Below, piece by piece: positions 1-7,347 of a DNA stretch of 11,647 bases (the stretch's first letter is position 1; each line of letters starts with the position of its first letter). Below the pieces are notes generated by a model, which saw only the letters and a list, made by a program, of their open reading frames with translations, did no database searches and was not told where the DNA came from. Made by a program: the position numbers and the translations under genes. Source of the stretch: Treponema sp. UBA1240. GTDB taxonomy: Bacteria > Spirochaetota > Spirochaetia > Treponematales > Treponemataceae. The stretch covers positions 15,132-26,778 of the forward strand of contig DBWK01000122.1 in assembly GCA_002308875.1 (NCBI GenBank). The letters are read 5' to 3'.

Positions 1-752
1 ATCATTTTTGCAGTTTCATCTTCCGTGGCGGAAAGCATAATGGCATTGCCGCGGCTCTTAGACATTTTCTGACTGCCGTCAAGTCCGAGAATCATCGGTG
101 TTTTAGAAAGCAATGCCTGTGGTTCCGGGAATACGGGGTCTTTTCCTGCATCTGTACAGAATTTTTTGTTAAAGCGTCCTGCAATAGTACGCGTCATTTC
201 AAGGTGAGGAAGCTGGTCTTTTCCTACAGGAACAACGTTTCCCTTGCAGAACAGGATGTCGCATGCCTGATGGACAGGATAGGTATACATACCTGCGTTT
301 ACGTTCTTCAGACCGGCGGATTCAATTTCTTCCTTTACTGTAGGATTACGGCTGAGTTCAGCATTAGAAACAAGAGTTAAAAACGGAATCATGAGCTGGT
401 TACATTCCGGTACATAACTATGAGGATAGATGATAACATCCTGCTTTTCGGGGTTGATTCCCGCCGCAAGATAGTCTATGCAAAGCTGCTTTGTATTCTG
501 GCTGATTTCCTGATAAGCGTCGTGGTCGGTAAGAACCTGATAGTCCGCAATGAGAATCATTGTGGGAACACCCATATTGGCAAGGCGGACACGATTCTGC
601 AGCGAACCGAAATAATGTCCGATGTGAAGGCGTCCTGTAGGACGGTCGCCTGTAAGAACTCTATATTTTGAAGGATTTACCTTAAGATCTTCTTCTATTT
701 TTTTGCTTCTCTCAAGAGCAGCCTCAAAAGAACCGTTATATATTTCGTCCAT
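1..752 (-). CDS. trpS: Tryptophanyl-tRNA synthetase, N-terminal part (runs off left edge)
   Basis: This class I aminoacyl-tRNA synthetase activates tryptophan with ATP and charges tRNA-Trp in the cytoplasm. The 250 codons present carry the Rossmann-fold signature HIGH at residues 43-46 (in GRLHIGHYFGSL) and the KMSKS loop at 229-233. The C-terminal anticodon-binding part lies outside the window. The HIGH motif is preceded by about 30 charged residues, longer than the E. coli enzyme, and the DRPTGRLHIGH form resembles the TrpRS subtype of streptococci and related bacteria rather than the TIGN form; that subtype call is from memory. The start is ATG at 752 because GGGAG lies 6 bases upstream. 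An in-frame ATG at 779 has no ribosome binding site. It follows the DUF362 gene by 70 bases with no convincing promoter between, so read-through from upstream is possible. Identity is very secure. Confidence 0.96.
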   Translation of the reverse strand, partial: MDEIYNGSFEAALERSKKIEEDLKVNPSKYRVLTGDRPTGRLHIGHYFGSLQNRVRLANMGVPTMILIADYQVLTDHDAYQEISQNTKQLCIDYLAAGINPEKQDVIIYPHSYVPECNQLMIPFLTLVSNAELSRNPTVKEEIESAGLKNVNAGMYTYPVHQACDILFCKGNVVPVGKDQLPHLEMTRTIAGRFNKKFCTDAGKDPVFPEPQALLSKTPMILGLDGSQKMSKSRGNAIMLSATEDETAKM

Positions 753-822
753 ATAATACTCCCGATGTACTGTTTTCATTCAGAATATCAAAAAAGACGA
801 TTATGGTAAAGTATCGGCAGTT

Positions 823-1947
823 CTAGATTGTATGCTTCAGAGCAATAGCATTTACAGGGCAAATCTCATGACAGCAGTAACAGTGGATGCATTTCCTTTT
901 GTCAATGTGAGGAACAGGATTGTCAGGCGTTTTGTCCAGTTTTATCGTATGTGCAGGGCAGATTTCTTCACAACGACCGCATCTTATACAGACATCCTTT
1001 TTGAACGTAGGAATCTTTGTAAACAAAACCTTTGCAATCCAGTGCAGGAATTTAGGCATATTGGGTTTTAAAATTGCCGAACCATAAGGATTGCGGACAA
1101 TTTTAAAACCACTTGGCTTTAACGACTTAAAATCATCGCCTGTAGTTTTGAATTCTTCCGGGGTACTTCCCCATATACCTCTTGACAAGGCTTCCTTTAG
1201 ATTCGGTATTGTTTCAGGATTATAACCTACCAACGAAGAAAATGCCCAGTCCAAAGCAAGAACATTGTCCGAAGCACCCAAAACGCCGACATGAACAGGA
1301 TGTCCGTTTGCCGGTCCATGACCTTCCATCGCGACAACCGCATCCATAATACCGTATATTGGTTTTACCGCTACATTTATGTCGGTTAAAAATGCTGAAA
1401 AATCACTAGGATTCGGAAATCTGAAGTGTGTTTCGGCTTTTTGAAGACCGACCATCAGGCCGAACAGGTTTTTCATCGCTCCTGTATAAGCAAGCAGCTG
1501 GTGAGTTTTAAGCTTGGCGAGACTAACTACCATATCCGCCTGTGTATATGCTTCAGCAAAATTAAAACTGTTTACAAGCTTTGTTTCGGAACATGTTACA
1601 GGAACAGCTTTGTCAAAACTGACCCATTCAGCACCGGCCGCAAGAACGGCGTCATAAATGCCGCTTACCTTTGCCGCTGACAAAGAATTGGCTGTTGCGG
1701 GAGATTCTCCGACAAGAATACGTTTTGCACCGCGTTCAAAAAAAATACGGGCTACAGCCTTAACAACGGAAGGATGAGTACAAATTGCATATTCCGCACT
1801 TTTGGGCTGGAGAATATTCGGTTTTAAAAGAAGAACTTTTCCGGTCACGTCAGGCGGAGGAATAAGCTCCATCAGCCTTTTGATTGTTTCGTAAACACGG
1901 TTTTCTTCATAATCATTACAGCGCAAAAGCGCAGAATTTTTTGTCAT
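823..1947 (-). CDS. DUF362 protein with C-terminal 2x[4Fe-4S] ferredoxin domain
   Basis: This 374-residue soluble protein has a DUF362 domain over roughly residues 5-260, with the KPN (42-44), GESP (80-83), KLKTH (145-149) and GAMKNLFG (156-163) stretches typical of the family. A bacterial ferredoxin module follows at about 318-370. Its cysteines are C320, C323, C326 and C330, then C353, C356, C359 and C363, each set closed by Pro, so two 4Fe-4S clusters are expected. C358 is an extra cysteine. The family's reaction is not established, and an electron-transfer or Fe-S redox role is inference only. A longer reading starts at GTG 1977, but ATG 1947 is chosen because it has AAAGAG 9 bases upstream, the family homology begins there, and the GTG would lie inside the gene's own promoter. 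It sits 71 bases after the pyrophosphatase gene. Confidence 0.9.
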   Translation of the reverse strand: MTKNSALLRCNDYEENRVYETIKRLMELIPPPDVTGKVLLLKPNILQPKSAEYAICTHPSVVKAVARIFFERGAKRILVGESPATANSLSAAKVSGIYDAVLAAGAEWVSFDKAVPVTCSETKLVNSFNFAEAYTQADMVVSLAKLKTHQLLAYTGAMKNLFGLMVGLQKAETHFRFPNPSDFSAFLTDINVAVKPIYGIMDAVVAMEGHGPANGHPVHVGVLGASDNVLALDWAFSSLVGYNPETIPNLKEALSRGIWGSTPEEFKTTGDDFKSLKPSGFKIVRNPYGSAILKPNMPKFLHWIAKVLFTKIPTFKKDVCIRCGRCEEICPAHTIKLDKTPDNPVPHIDKRKCIHCYCCHEICPVNAIALKHTI

Positions 1948-1956
1948 TTTGTCAAA

Positions 1957-1996
1957 CTCTTTACAATAATATATCACCTGTTTAAAACAAAATCAA
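1957..1996 (-). promoter_or_regulatory. Sigma-70-type promoter and RBS for the DUF362 gene
   Basis: On the minus strand, TTGATT (1996-1991) is followed by a 17-base spacer and TATATT (1973-1968), with an extended -10 TG dinucleotide one base before the hexamer. Transcription would start near 1961-1963. The Shine-Dalgarno-like AAAGAG at 1962-1957 then falls at the very 5' end of a leader of only about 15 bases. The site suggests that DUF362, and perhaps trpS, can be transcribed independently of the genes upstream. This is a sequence match only. Confidence 0.55.
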
Positions 1997-2018
1997 CCAA
2001 AATATCCAAAAACTCTAA

Positions 2019-3683
2019 TTATTTTTCTCCTAATTTGGCAATTTGTTCTGTCAACAAAGGGATAAGTTGTTTTTTTCGCGATACGATATCTTTTAAAACA
2101 TATACCGAATCTTCAAGCTTGGGAAAACTCAATACCGGTAAAAATGCAGGATCACACGCAACAAGCATAACACTGGTCAAACGGGTAATATCAGTTACCA
2201 TAAGAGAACAGAATAAGGCTTTCATCGTGCGCCGTTCAATTTCCAGCTCGGAAAGGAATTCCTGCTTTCTTCCGATTATTTCATTTGTATTGTCAACTTC
2301 AATCTGACTTACGGAGAACTTGTAATCGTTTTCCGTGTATTCTTTCATATCCTGATGAATAACATCGGATGCGCTGCGTCCGCTTACATGGCAGGCCGCA
2401 AGAGCTATATCGGAACCAAGCTTTGCTATGTCAAGATTTGTAATGTTTGACAAATATTCGGCTGTTTCACGGTCCGTATCGGTTGTGGTGGAGGACTGAA
2501 GTGTAAGCGTATCGGCAAGAATTCCACATAAAAGTATTGACGCTATTTCCTTGGTGAGCGGCACATGGTTTTCTCTGTACATATTGGTGATAATCGTTGA
2601 AGTTGCACCGACAGGCTTGTTTATGAATGTAATAGGATTACGCGTGGAAAGATTACCAAGCCTGTGATGATCGATTATTTCAAGTATCTGATAATTATCA
2701 ATGCCTTCAACAGCCTGTGTCATTTCATTGTGGTCAACAAGAGCCACATCTATATTGGCCTCCTGCAGCAAATCCGTTTCAGAAATAATACCTATGATTT
2801 TATTGTCATCATCCGTAACAGGAAGACTTCTGCTGGGTGAACACGAAAGCTGATAGCGTATCATTCTTACAAGATCAGTTGCCTTTACGGACTTTATAGT
2901 TTTGTCTGCCATAACGGATACAGGTGTTGCATAGACGATGAACATTGCGGTAGAAGCCGTATCATAAGGACTGATTAAAACGGAAGTACGGGCTTTTTCA
3001 GCTTTTGCACGCAGATTTTTGTCCATCATCAGACCGGAAGAAATAACAATTGCACGGATTTTCTTTTCGATGCAGTATTCCTGCACATCCTGCCGGTCTC
3101 CGGTAATTACTATTATGTTTTCAGGCGGATGAACATCCAGCATTTTTTTGAAAGTTTCAAACTGCGCGGCAGCAACAAGAACTGAACTTCTGAACAGTTC
3201 TTCTTCGTCATAAACCACAAGCGGCTGTGCATTCAAAGTATCCTGAATGAGTTTTATACTTGTAATAAGCGCCGATTCAGATTCAGGATTGAGAATTTTC
3301 AGCACATTCTGCGCAAAAGCGTTGTAATGTAAAAGCGAATGATAAGTGCCGTCATCACTGACAACAGGAAGAACTTTGCTGTTGCAGTTTTCCATTTTTC
3401 CTATGGCACTCCATAACGAAGTCTGGCAGTTTACCGTGTCGCAGTCATCCGGCATATAATAGCCTACTTTGGGGATGAGGTCGGGTACATATTCGGGAAC
3501 CGGTACCTTAAAACGGTTAAAGATATACTCCGTCTGCGGATTTATTTTACCGGCACGTGCTGCCGTATAATTGCTGTAACCAAGATTTCTGCGCAAATCG
3601 GCAAGAGCCGCCGCGGAAACAACAGAATCTGTATCGGGATTTCTATGTCCGATGACATATACACATTTTTTTTCGCTGTTCAT
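2019..3683 (-). CDS. Family II Mn-dependent inorganic pyrophosphatase with CBS and DRTGG regulatory insert
   Basis: This enzyme hydrolyses pyrophosphate to phosphate in the cytoplasm, pulling forward biosynthetic reactions such as tRNA charging. The DHH domain has GHRNPDTDS at 12-20 (H13, D17, D19), DHNE at 317-320, DHH at 338-340 and ADTL with D391, which are the expected metal ligands. The DHHA2 domain ends in SRKKQ at 535-539, the substrate-binding signature of family II enzymes. Between the first and second metal motifs lies a regulatory insert: CBS1 at about 72-128, a DRTGG-like region at about 135-240 and CBS2 at about 252-308. At 554 residues it matches the long CBS-PPase class, in which adenine nucleotides modulate activity (AMP and ADP inhibit and diadenosine polyphosphates activate characterised members). 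All catalytic motifs look intact. The ATG has AAGGTG 4 bases upstream, and that site begins within a few bases of the upstream gene's stop, so translational coupling is likely. Confidence 0.93.
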   Translation of the reverse strand: MNSEKKCVYVIGHRNPDTDSVVSAAALADLRRNLGYSNYTAARAGKINPQTEYIFNRFKVPVPEYVPDLIPKVGYYMPDDCDTVNCQTSLWSAIGKMENCNSKVLPVVSDDGTYHSLLHYNAFAQNVLKILNPESESALITSIKLIQDTLNAQPLVVYDEEELFRSSVLVAAAQFETFKKMLDVHPPENIIVITGDRQDVQEYCIEKKIRAIVISSGLMMDKNLRAKAEKARTSVLISPYDTASTAMFIVYATPVSVMADKTIKSVKATDLVRMIRYQLSCSPSRSLPVTDDDNKIIGIISETDLLQEANIDVALVDHNEMTQAVEGIDNYQILEIIDHHRLGNLSTRNPITFINKPVGATSTIITNMYRENHVPLTKEIASILLCGILADTLTLQSSTTTDTDRETAEYLSNITNLDIAKLGSDIALAACHVSGRSASDVIHQDMKEYTENDYKFSVSQIEVDNTNEIIGRKQEFLSELEIERRTMKALFCSLMVTDITRLTSVMLVACDPAFLPVLSFPKLEDSVYVLKDIVSRKKQLIPLLTEQIAKLGEK

Positions 3684-3696
3684 TATTCACCTTAAA

Positions 3697-4836
3697 CTAC
3701 TGCATTGCAGAATGTGCAACTTTAAGCAAATCAGGAATTTGGATTTTTTGCGGACAATAACCTTCACAAAGCCGGCATTCCACGCATTGGTCAACCCCTC
3801 TGCCCGACTTGAGAATATCGGAATATGCAGCAGATTTTGCATTGCCAGTTGCTTCCAGGTGTCCGTTCAGGGAAAGTCTGTTCCATTCCCTGAAAATATC
3901 ACTGATTGCGATTTTTTTAGGACACGGAGAACAGTAATTGCAGCCTGTACACGGAACTTTTACCCTTGAGTTGAACCATTCCGAAGCTTTTTTTACGGTA
4001 TCAAGCTGCGCATTCGGCAGCGAATTGGGATGCCCCGCACAAGCGGTAGCAATATTCATTACCATTTGTTCAGGCGCACTCATACCGGAAAGAGCAACGA
4101 CCACGTTCTGGTTTTCCCATACCCATCGCAAACCCCATTCTGCGGGCATACGCGGTTTAGATGCTGCGGCAAAAATGTCAAGAACAGGCTTTGGTGGTTG
4201 TGCAAGCAGCCCCCCGCGTAAAGGTTCCATAACAATACTGCCGATTTCGTTTTTTGCGGCATAAGCAATAAGATCCGCCGCTTCCTTATCCATATAATTG
4301 TATTGAACCTGACAGAACTCCCACATAGGAAATCCGTCTATTATCGTTTTGAACGCATCCGGTGAATCGTGGAATGAAAAACCTATGTGCTTTATTTTTC
4401 CTGAGCTTTTAAGCTGCCTTATAAATGAAAGAATCTGCAAATCTTTTACCTGCTGCCAGCGTTCGGCGTTCATGGCATGCAAAAGATAAAAATCTATATA
4501 ATCCGTTCCAAGTCTTTTTAACTGTTCATCAAAGATTCTCTGCAAGTCGTCCTGTTTTTTTACATCCCACAAAGGCATTTTGTCAGCAATGTAGATTTTG
4601 TCCCGAATACCGAGTTCCTTAATGGCTTTTCCAAGTACAACCTCAGACTTTCCACCGTGATAAGGATACGCCGTATCAAAATAGTTAATACCATTGTCAA
4701 AGGCGTTTTTTACCATTGCCTTTGTCTGTTCATAATCTATTTCATTTGTGTCTTTTTTCAGAGGCAAACGCATCATACCAAAGCCGAGAACGGAAATTTC
4801 TTTTTCAGGAATACGGGGAAAACGTCTGTACAGCAT
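3697..4836 (-). CDS. Aldo/keto reductase with C-terminal two-cluster 4Fe-4S domain
   Basis: This 379-residue cytoplasmic protein has an AKR TIM barrel over residues 1 to about 285. The catalytic tetrad is visible as D54 and Y59 (FDTAYPY), K86 (ADKMP) and H120 (YLLHAM), so NAD(P)H-linked carbonyl chemistry is expected, but the substrate cannot be read from sequence. The C-terminal domain carries C296, C299, C302, C305 in a C-x2-C-x2-C-x2-CP array, and C351, C354, C357, C361 in a C-x2-C-x2-C-x3-CP array. These are the usual arrangement of the ferredoxin-fused AKR subfamily of anaerobes and suggest electron exchange with Fe-S partners. The ATG has CGGAG about 5 bases upstream. The pyrophosphatase gene follows after 13 bases. 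A 13-bp hairpin lies in the leader 22 bases upstream of the start, and no strong promoter was found before it. Confidence 0.93.
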   Translation of the reverse strand: MLYRRFPRIPEKEISVLGFGMMRLPLKKDTNEIDYEQTKAMVKNAFDNGINYFDTAYPYHGGKSEVVLGKAIKELGIRDKIYIADKMPLWDVKKQDDLQRIFDEQLKRLGTDYIDFYLLHAMNAERWQQVKDLQILSFIRQLKSSGKIKHIGFSFHDSPDAFKTIIDGFPMWEFCQVQYNYMDKEAADLIAYAAKNEIGSIVMEPLRGGLLAQPPKPVLDIFAAASKPRMPAEWGLRWVWENQNVVVALSGMSAPEQMVMNIATACAGHPNSLPNAQLDTVKKASEWFNSRVKVPCTGCNYCSPCPKKIAISDIFREWNRLSLNGHLEATGNAKSAAYSDILKSGRGVDQCVECRLCEGYCPQKIQIPDLLKVAHSAMQ

Positions 4837-4857
4837 AAAAACTCCGATTTAAAATGT

Positions 4858-4888
4858 AAGACATCTCTAAAAAGATTAGAGATGTCTT
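4858..4888 (-). other. 13-bp perfect hairpin upstream of the aldo/keto reductase gene
   Basis: Arms at 4858-4870 and 4876-4888 are exact reverse complements, with core GACATCTCTA and TAGAGATGTC, around a 5-base loop. On the minus strand, where all nearby genes lie, the 3' arm is followed by ACATTTTAAAT rather than a clean run of T, so it is not a textbook intrinsic terminator. On the plus strand it is followed by four T. It could be a weak terminator of the DUF1622 operon, a leader or attenuator structure for the reductase, or an mRNA-stabilising hairpin. The structure is certain from the sequence, but its role is not. Confidence 0.5.
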
Positions 4889-4958
4889 TTAAATCTATAA
4901 TAGAAAAATGAAAAAAGCAAGCTTTCTGTATTGTGTTGCCGGATAATTACAAAAACAA

Positions 4959-5372
4959 TTAATTTTCAGCAGAATTTGTATTTTGGAAGTACTCAGGATG
5001 TTCTTTTCTTTCCTGTTCAATTTCCTGAATTTCTTTTGTAAGGAAGAATGAGAGAACTGTTCTCAAAATAACTATACCACCAAGGCTTAACAATTCCGTA
5101 ATTCCAGGTTCAAGAATGGTTTTGAGAATATCGGCTGCAATAAGGAATTCCAAACCCAAAAGCAGATATGTTCCCAAATCAGCACGCAGAATACGCAAAA
5201 ACTGACTGTTGTAATTGCCGCGTATACGGTGACGTTCAGTTCTGAAAAAAGCAATAAGGGCTATAACAGTTCCATAAATTACAACAGTAATACTAATAAT
5301 ACTGATTACAAGTGAAACAGTTTCCAAAATAACGGTGATTACAGACGGGATTGTTGCATTAACAGTTTGCAT
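4959..5372 (-). CDS. DUF1622 family small membrane protein
   Basis: This 137-residue protein has three hydrophobic stretches at about 13-43, 66-86 and 95-113, separated by a basic loop (FRTERHRIRGNYN), and a charged tail of about 25 residues. The LGTYLLLGLEFLIAADILKT segment and the following LGGIVILRTVLSFFLTKEI are characteristic of DUF1622 inner-membrane proteins. No biochemical role is established. A reading from TTG 5384 is possible, but ATG 5372 is chosen because the bases just upstream provide GGAG at 6-base spacing; the TTG itself overlaps that binding site. It begins 15 bases after the stop of the 615-residue membrane protein gene and is almost certainly co-transcribed with it. Confidence 0.86.
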   Translation of the reverse strand: MQTVNATIPSVITVILETVSLVISIISITVVIYGTVIALIAFFRTERHRIRGNYNSQFLRILRADLGTYLLLGLEFLIAADILKTILEPGITELLSLGGIVILRTVLSFFLTKEIQEIEQERKEHPEYFQNTNSAEN

Positions 5373-5378
5373 TAAAAA

Positions 5379-5382
5379 CTCC
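5379..5382 (-). promoter_or_regulatory. Shine-Dalgarno GGAG fixing the DUF1622 start
   Basis: GGAG on the minus strand is spaced 6 bases from ATG 5372. Because it overlaps the alternative TTG codon at 5384-5382, it supports the downstream ATG and removes four residues (M-E-F-L) from the longest reading. Confidence 0.7.
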
Positions 5383-5387
5383 AATGT

Positions 5388-7235
5388 TTAGTTTTTTATT
5401 ATTGAATCTACCAGATGTTTGAACTCGTAGTTTATTTCATCATTGTTCAACAGTGCGGCATCCTTGCGGATTTTGAATATACCGTTTTCTTCAAAAATCG
5501 CTTCTTTAGCGCTTTTTTCTTCTTCTTTTAATTTTGCCTCTGCTGCGTGAAGCAAACTTTTTTTCTTTGCAGGAAAAGCATGTTCGGTTTTTGAAAAAAT
5601 ACTGGGATAAGCATTTTTACCGGAAAAAATACCGGATGGAGTTCTCTCTGCAACAGGTTCAGAAAGTTCTTCTTCTTCAACACAAGGAAGTTCTTCAAGA
5701 TTTTCCGGTTCTGTATCAATTATTTCTTCCTGAATTTGCGGTATTTTTTGAACTTCTTCTACAGCGACCGGCTCCTGATCTTTAACATCGTTCGTGCCGG
5801 ATTCCACCTTTTCAACAACAGGAACCTCAATATCCTTTTTTACAGTAATGTCATTAGCTGCAGACTCCACTTCTTCAACGACCGGAACACTGTCAATCAC
5901 GAACAAATCCTTTTCCGGTTCAACGGGAAGTTTTACTTCTTCAACGGTAATCTTTACTTCATCCGCTTTTTCAACAGCTTTTTGAGCAGCTCTTTCAGTC
6001 TGTGAATTCATTACCAAATCAAAATCGTCTTTTTCAACTTCATTTTCCGGTTCTTTTTCGGCAACTAATACTGCAGTTGTTTCTTCGGGTTCCTCATCCT
6101 CAAACCCATTCATTGGTGACATAAAATAGCTGACCGAATTATGTCTGACCATTTTTGACAGACTGTCTTTTACTTTTTCAGTACTGTTTTTCTTTCTTAA
6201 AAACATTTCTTCGTCCTCGTCTTTTTGTTCAACGGTTTCTATATTTTTTTCATCTTCGTTTTCAGTTTTTATATCAGCTTTTGGTTTGCGACAAACAAGA
6301 TTAACAAGCGGCATCACAAGCAAAAAGATAACAAAAAACGAAACGGCAATAACAATTACAAGAAGATTCTGCGGTATACGCGAAATAGAATACGACCGCA
6401 TTACCGTAAGATAATTTTCATTATTAAGTTTTTCGTTAAAAACCACAGAATCAGGCTTAAAAGCGGACCACACCGACATATTCTCATTCCAGCCGGCTTG
6501 AACAGACTTTATTTTTTCTTCCGTTACGGAATCTGCAAAAACAACAAACCCGGAATGCGGCAAATCAGCATTTTCCGCTGCGCACGCAATAGAATTTGCA
6601 GCAGCTTCTTCCGGCACGGCATGTTTGAATAATTCCGGCACATCCAGATAAAAAAGAATCGTCCCGAAATAAACAGCTTTTTCGGCGAAAAACGGATATG
6701 CAAATATCAGCTGGTTCTGTTTTTCATCGAATATGATTCTGTTCTGTTCCGATTCACCTACGGTCAGATTTTCAAAAGAATTGTTTTTGTTTTTAAAAAC
6801 AAATTTTCCGTTCTTGTTTTCCATATCAGCCGGAAAGCTGGTAAATACAAGATTCGCACCGCTCGTATCAATAATACGAACACCGCGCAAAGCTGGACAC
6901 AGTGCCAAAAGATTTTCCAGAAGTTTTGTCCGTGAACTTATAATTTGCGAATCCGCATCCCTGCCAACGCTGTTTCTGACGCTTGAGTTTCCTGCAAAAA
7001 GCCTGAATCTTCCGTTTTGTTCTTCAATATATTCTGAAAGCGATACCGAAATTTGCCGGATTTTTCCGGCTTCAACCTTTGCAACGACCGGCAGATAAAG
7101 TTTTTCTTCAACAGAATCAAAAAATTTGAAATATACTATTCCCCAAAAAACAGAAAACAATAAAAGAGAAAAACATAGAGAAATCAAAAATTTTCTTCCC
7201 GGCGGCACAAACGACTCCTCTTTGTTTTTCGGCAT
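5388..7235 (-). CDS. Membrane protein with Cache-like extracytoplasmic domain and long acidic cytoplasmic tail
   Basis: I do not recognise this 615-residue protein as a named family. Residues 15-36 form a first membrane segment and 288-314 a second, leaving about 250 residues outside the inner membrane. That part contains RIIDTSGANLVF (120-131) and IFAYPFFAEKAVYFGTILFYLDV (177-199), whose pattern resembles Cache sensor domains; this is inference. After the second membrane segment there is no HAMP, methyl-accepting, kinase or GGDEF domain. Instead about 300 residues follow that are very rich in Glu, Asp, Lys and Val, with a 21-residue-period duplication at 450-483. Near the end, a short lysine-rich stretch (557-570) precedes a less biased C-terminus (585-615). 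The ATG has only a weak AGG 4 bases upstream. The gene leads a unit with DUF1622 and is divergent from the c-di-GMP gene, suggesting but not proving a sensory or scaffolding partnership. Confidence 0.85.
   Translation of the reverse strand: MPKNKEESFVPPGRKFLISLCFSLLLFSVFWGIVYFKFFDSVEEKLYLPVVAKVEAGKIRQISVSLSEYIEEQNGRFRLFAGNSSVRNSVGRDADSQIISSRTKLLENLLALCPALRGVRIIDTSGANLVFTSFPADMENKNGKFVFKNKNNSFENLTVGESEQNRIIFDEKQNQLIFAYPFFAEKAVYFGTILFYLDVPELFKHAVPEEAAANSIACAAENADLPHSGFVVFADSVTEEKIKSVQAGWNENMSVWSAFKPDSVVFNEKLNNENYLTVMRSYSISRIPQNLLVIVIAVSFFVIFLLVMPLVNLVCRKPKADIKTENEDEKNIETVEQKDEDEEMFLRKKNSTEKVKDSLSKMVRHNSVSYFMSPMNGFEDEEPEETTAVLVAEKEPENEVEKDDFDLVMNSQTERAAQKAVEKADEVKITVEEVKLPVEPEKDLFVIDSVPVVEEVESAANDITVKKDIEVPVVEKVESGTNDVKDQEPVAVEEVQKIPQIQEEIIDTEPENLEELPCVEEEELSEPVAERTPSGIFSGKNAYPSIFSKTEHAFPAKKKSLLHAAEAKLKEEEKSAKEAIFEENGIFKIRKDAALLNNDEINYEFKHLVDSIIKN
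5787..5888 (-). repeat. In-frame imperfect 63-bp-period duplication in the acidic tail
   Basis: Residues 450-462 (VPVVEEVESAAND) and 471-483 (VPVVEKVESGTND) match at 10 of 13 positions with a period of 21 residues. Further degenerate VEEV-type units lie on both sides (431-434 and 492-495). The period keeps the reading frame, consistent with a tail that expanded by tandem duplication. Confidence 0.7.
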
Positions 7236-7305
7236 TATGCCTGATTTTTTTTACTTTTTGAAAAACAAGCCCGTTGGAACGATTAAGAAATTTATAAAAA
7301 AAAAT

Positions 7306-7333
7306 TTGTACTACTTTAAAAAAGTGATATAAT
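7306..7333 (+). promoter_or_regulatory. Sigma-70-type promoter of the c-di-GMP/kinase composite gene
   Basis: A perfect -10 box TATAAT (7328-7333) follows TTGTAC (7306-7311) at 16 bases. Transcription would start near 7340, giving a leader of about 20 bases to ATG 7359. A short inverted repeat, ACTTT-AAA-AAAGT at 7313-7325, occupies the spacer and could be a regulator site, although it may be chance in such A+T-rich DNA. Confidence 0.6.
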
Positions 7334-7342
7334 ACAATAATT

Positions 7343-7347
7343 GGAAG
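7343..7347 (+). promoter_or_regulatory. Shine-Dalgarno GGAAG deciding the start at 7359
   Basis: GGAAG lies 11 bases before ATG 7359, slightly longer than ideal. The alternative in-frame TTG at 7341 would sit at the predicted transcription start with no leader, so the ATG is preferred. Confidence 0.5.

Noticed and set aside
790..816. Possible terminator between DUF362 and trpS: CGAT/ATCG arms followed by six T on the minus strand
   Set aside because: The stem is only 4 bp with an 11-base loop, too weak for a confident intrinsic terminator.
4889..4958. Promoter for the aldo/keto reductase (TTGTTT or TTGCTT with CACAAT- or TATAGA-like boxes)
   Set aside because: Spacings or hexamers are poor, and no candidate stands out from the A+T-rich background.
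6225..6632. 135-codon plus-strand open frame inside the membrane protein gene
   Set aside because: Its composition (Ile, Lys, Asn, Arg, Phe) is what the antisense of an acidic, hydrophobic gene gives, and it has no domain signature.
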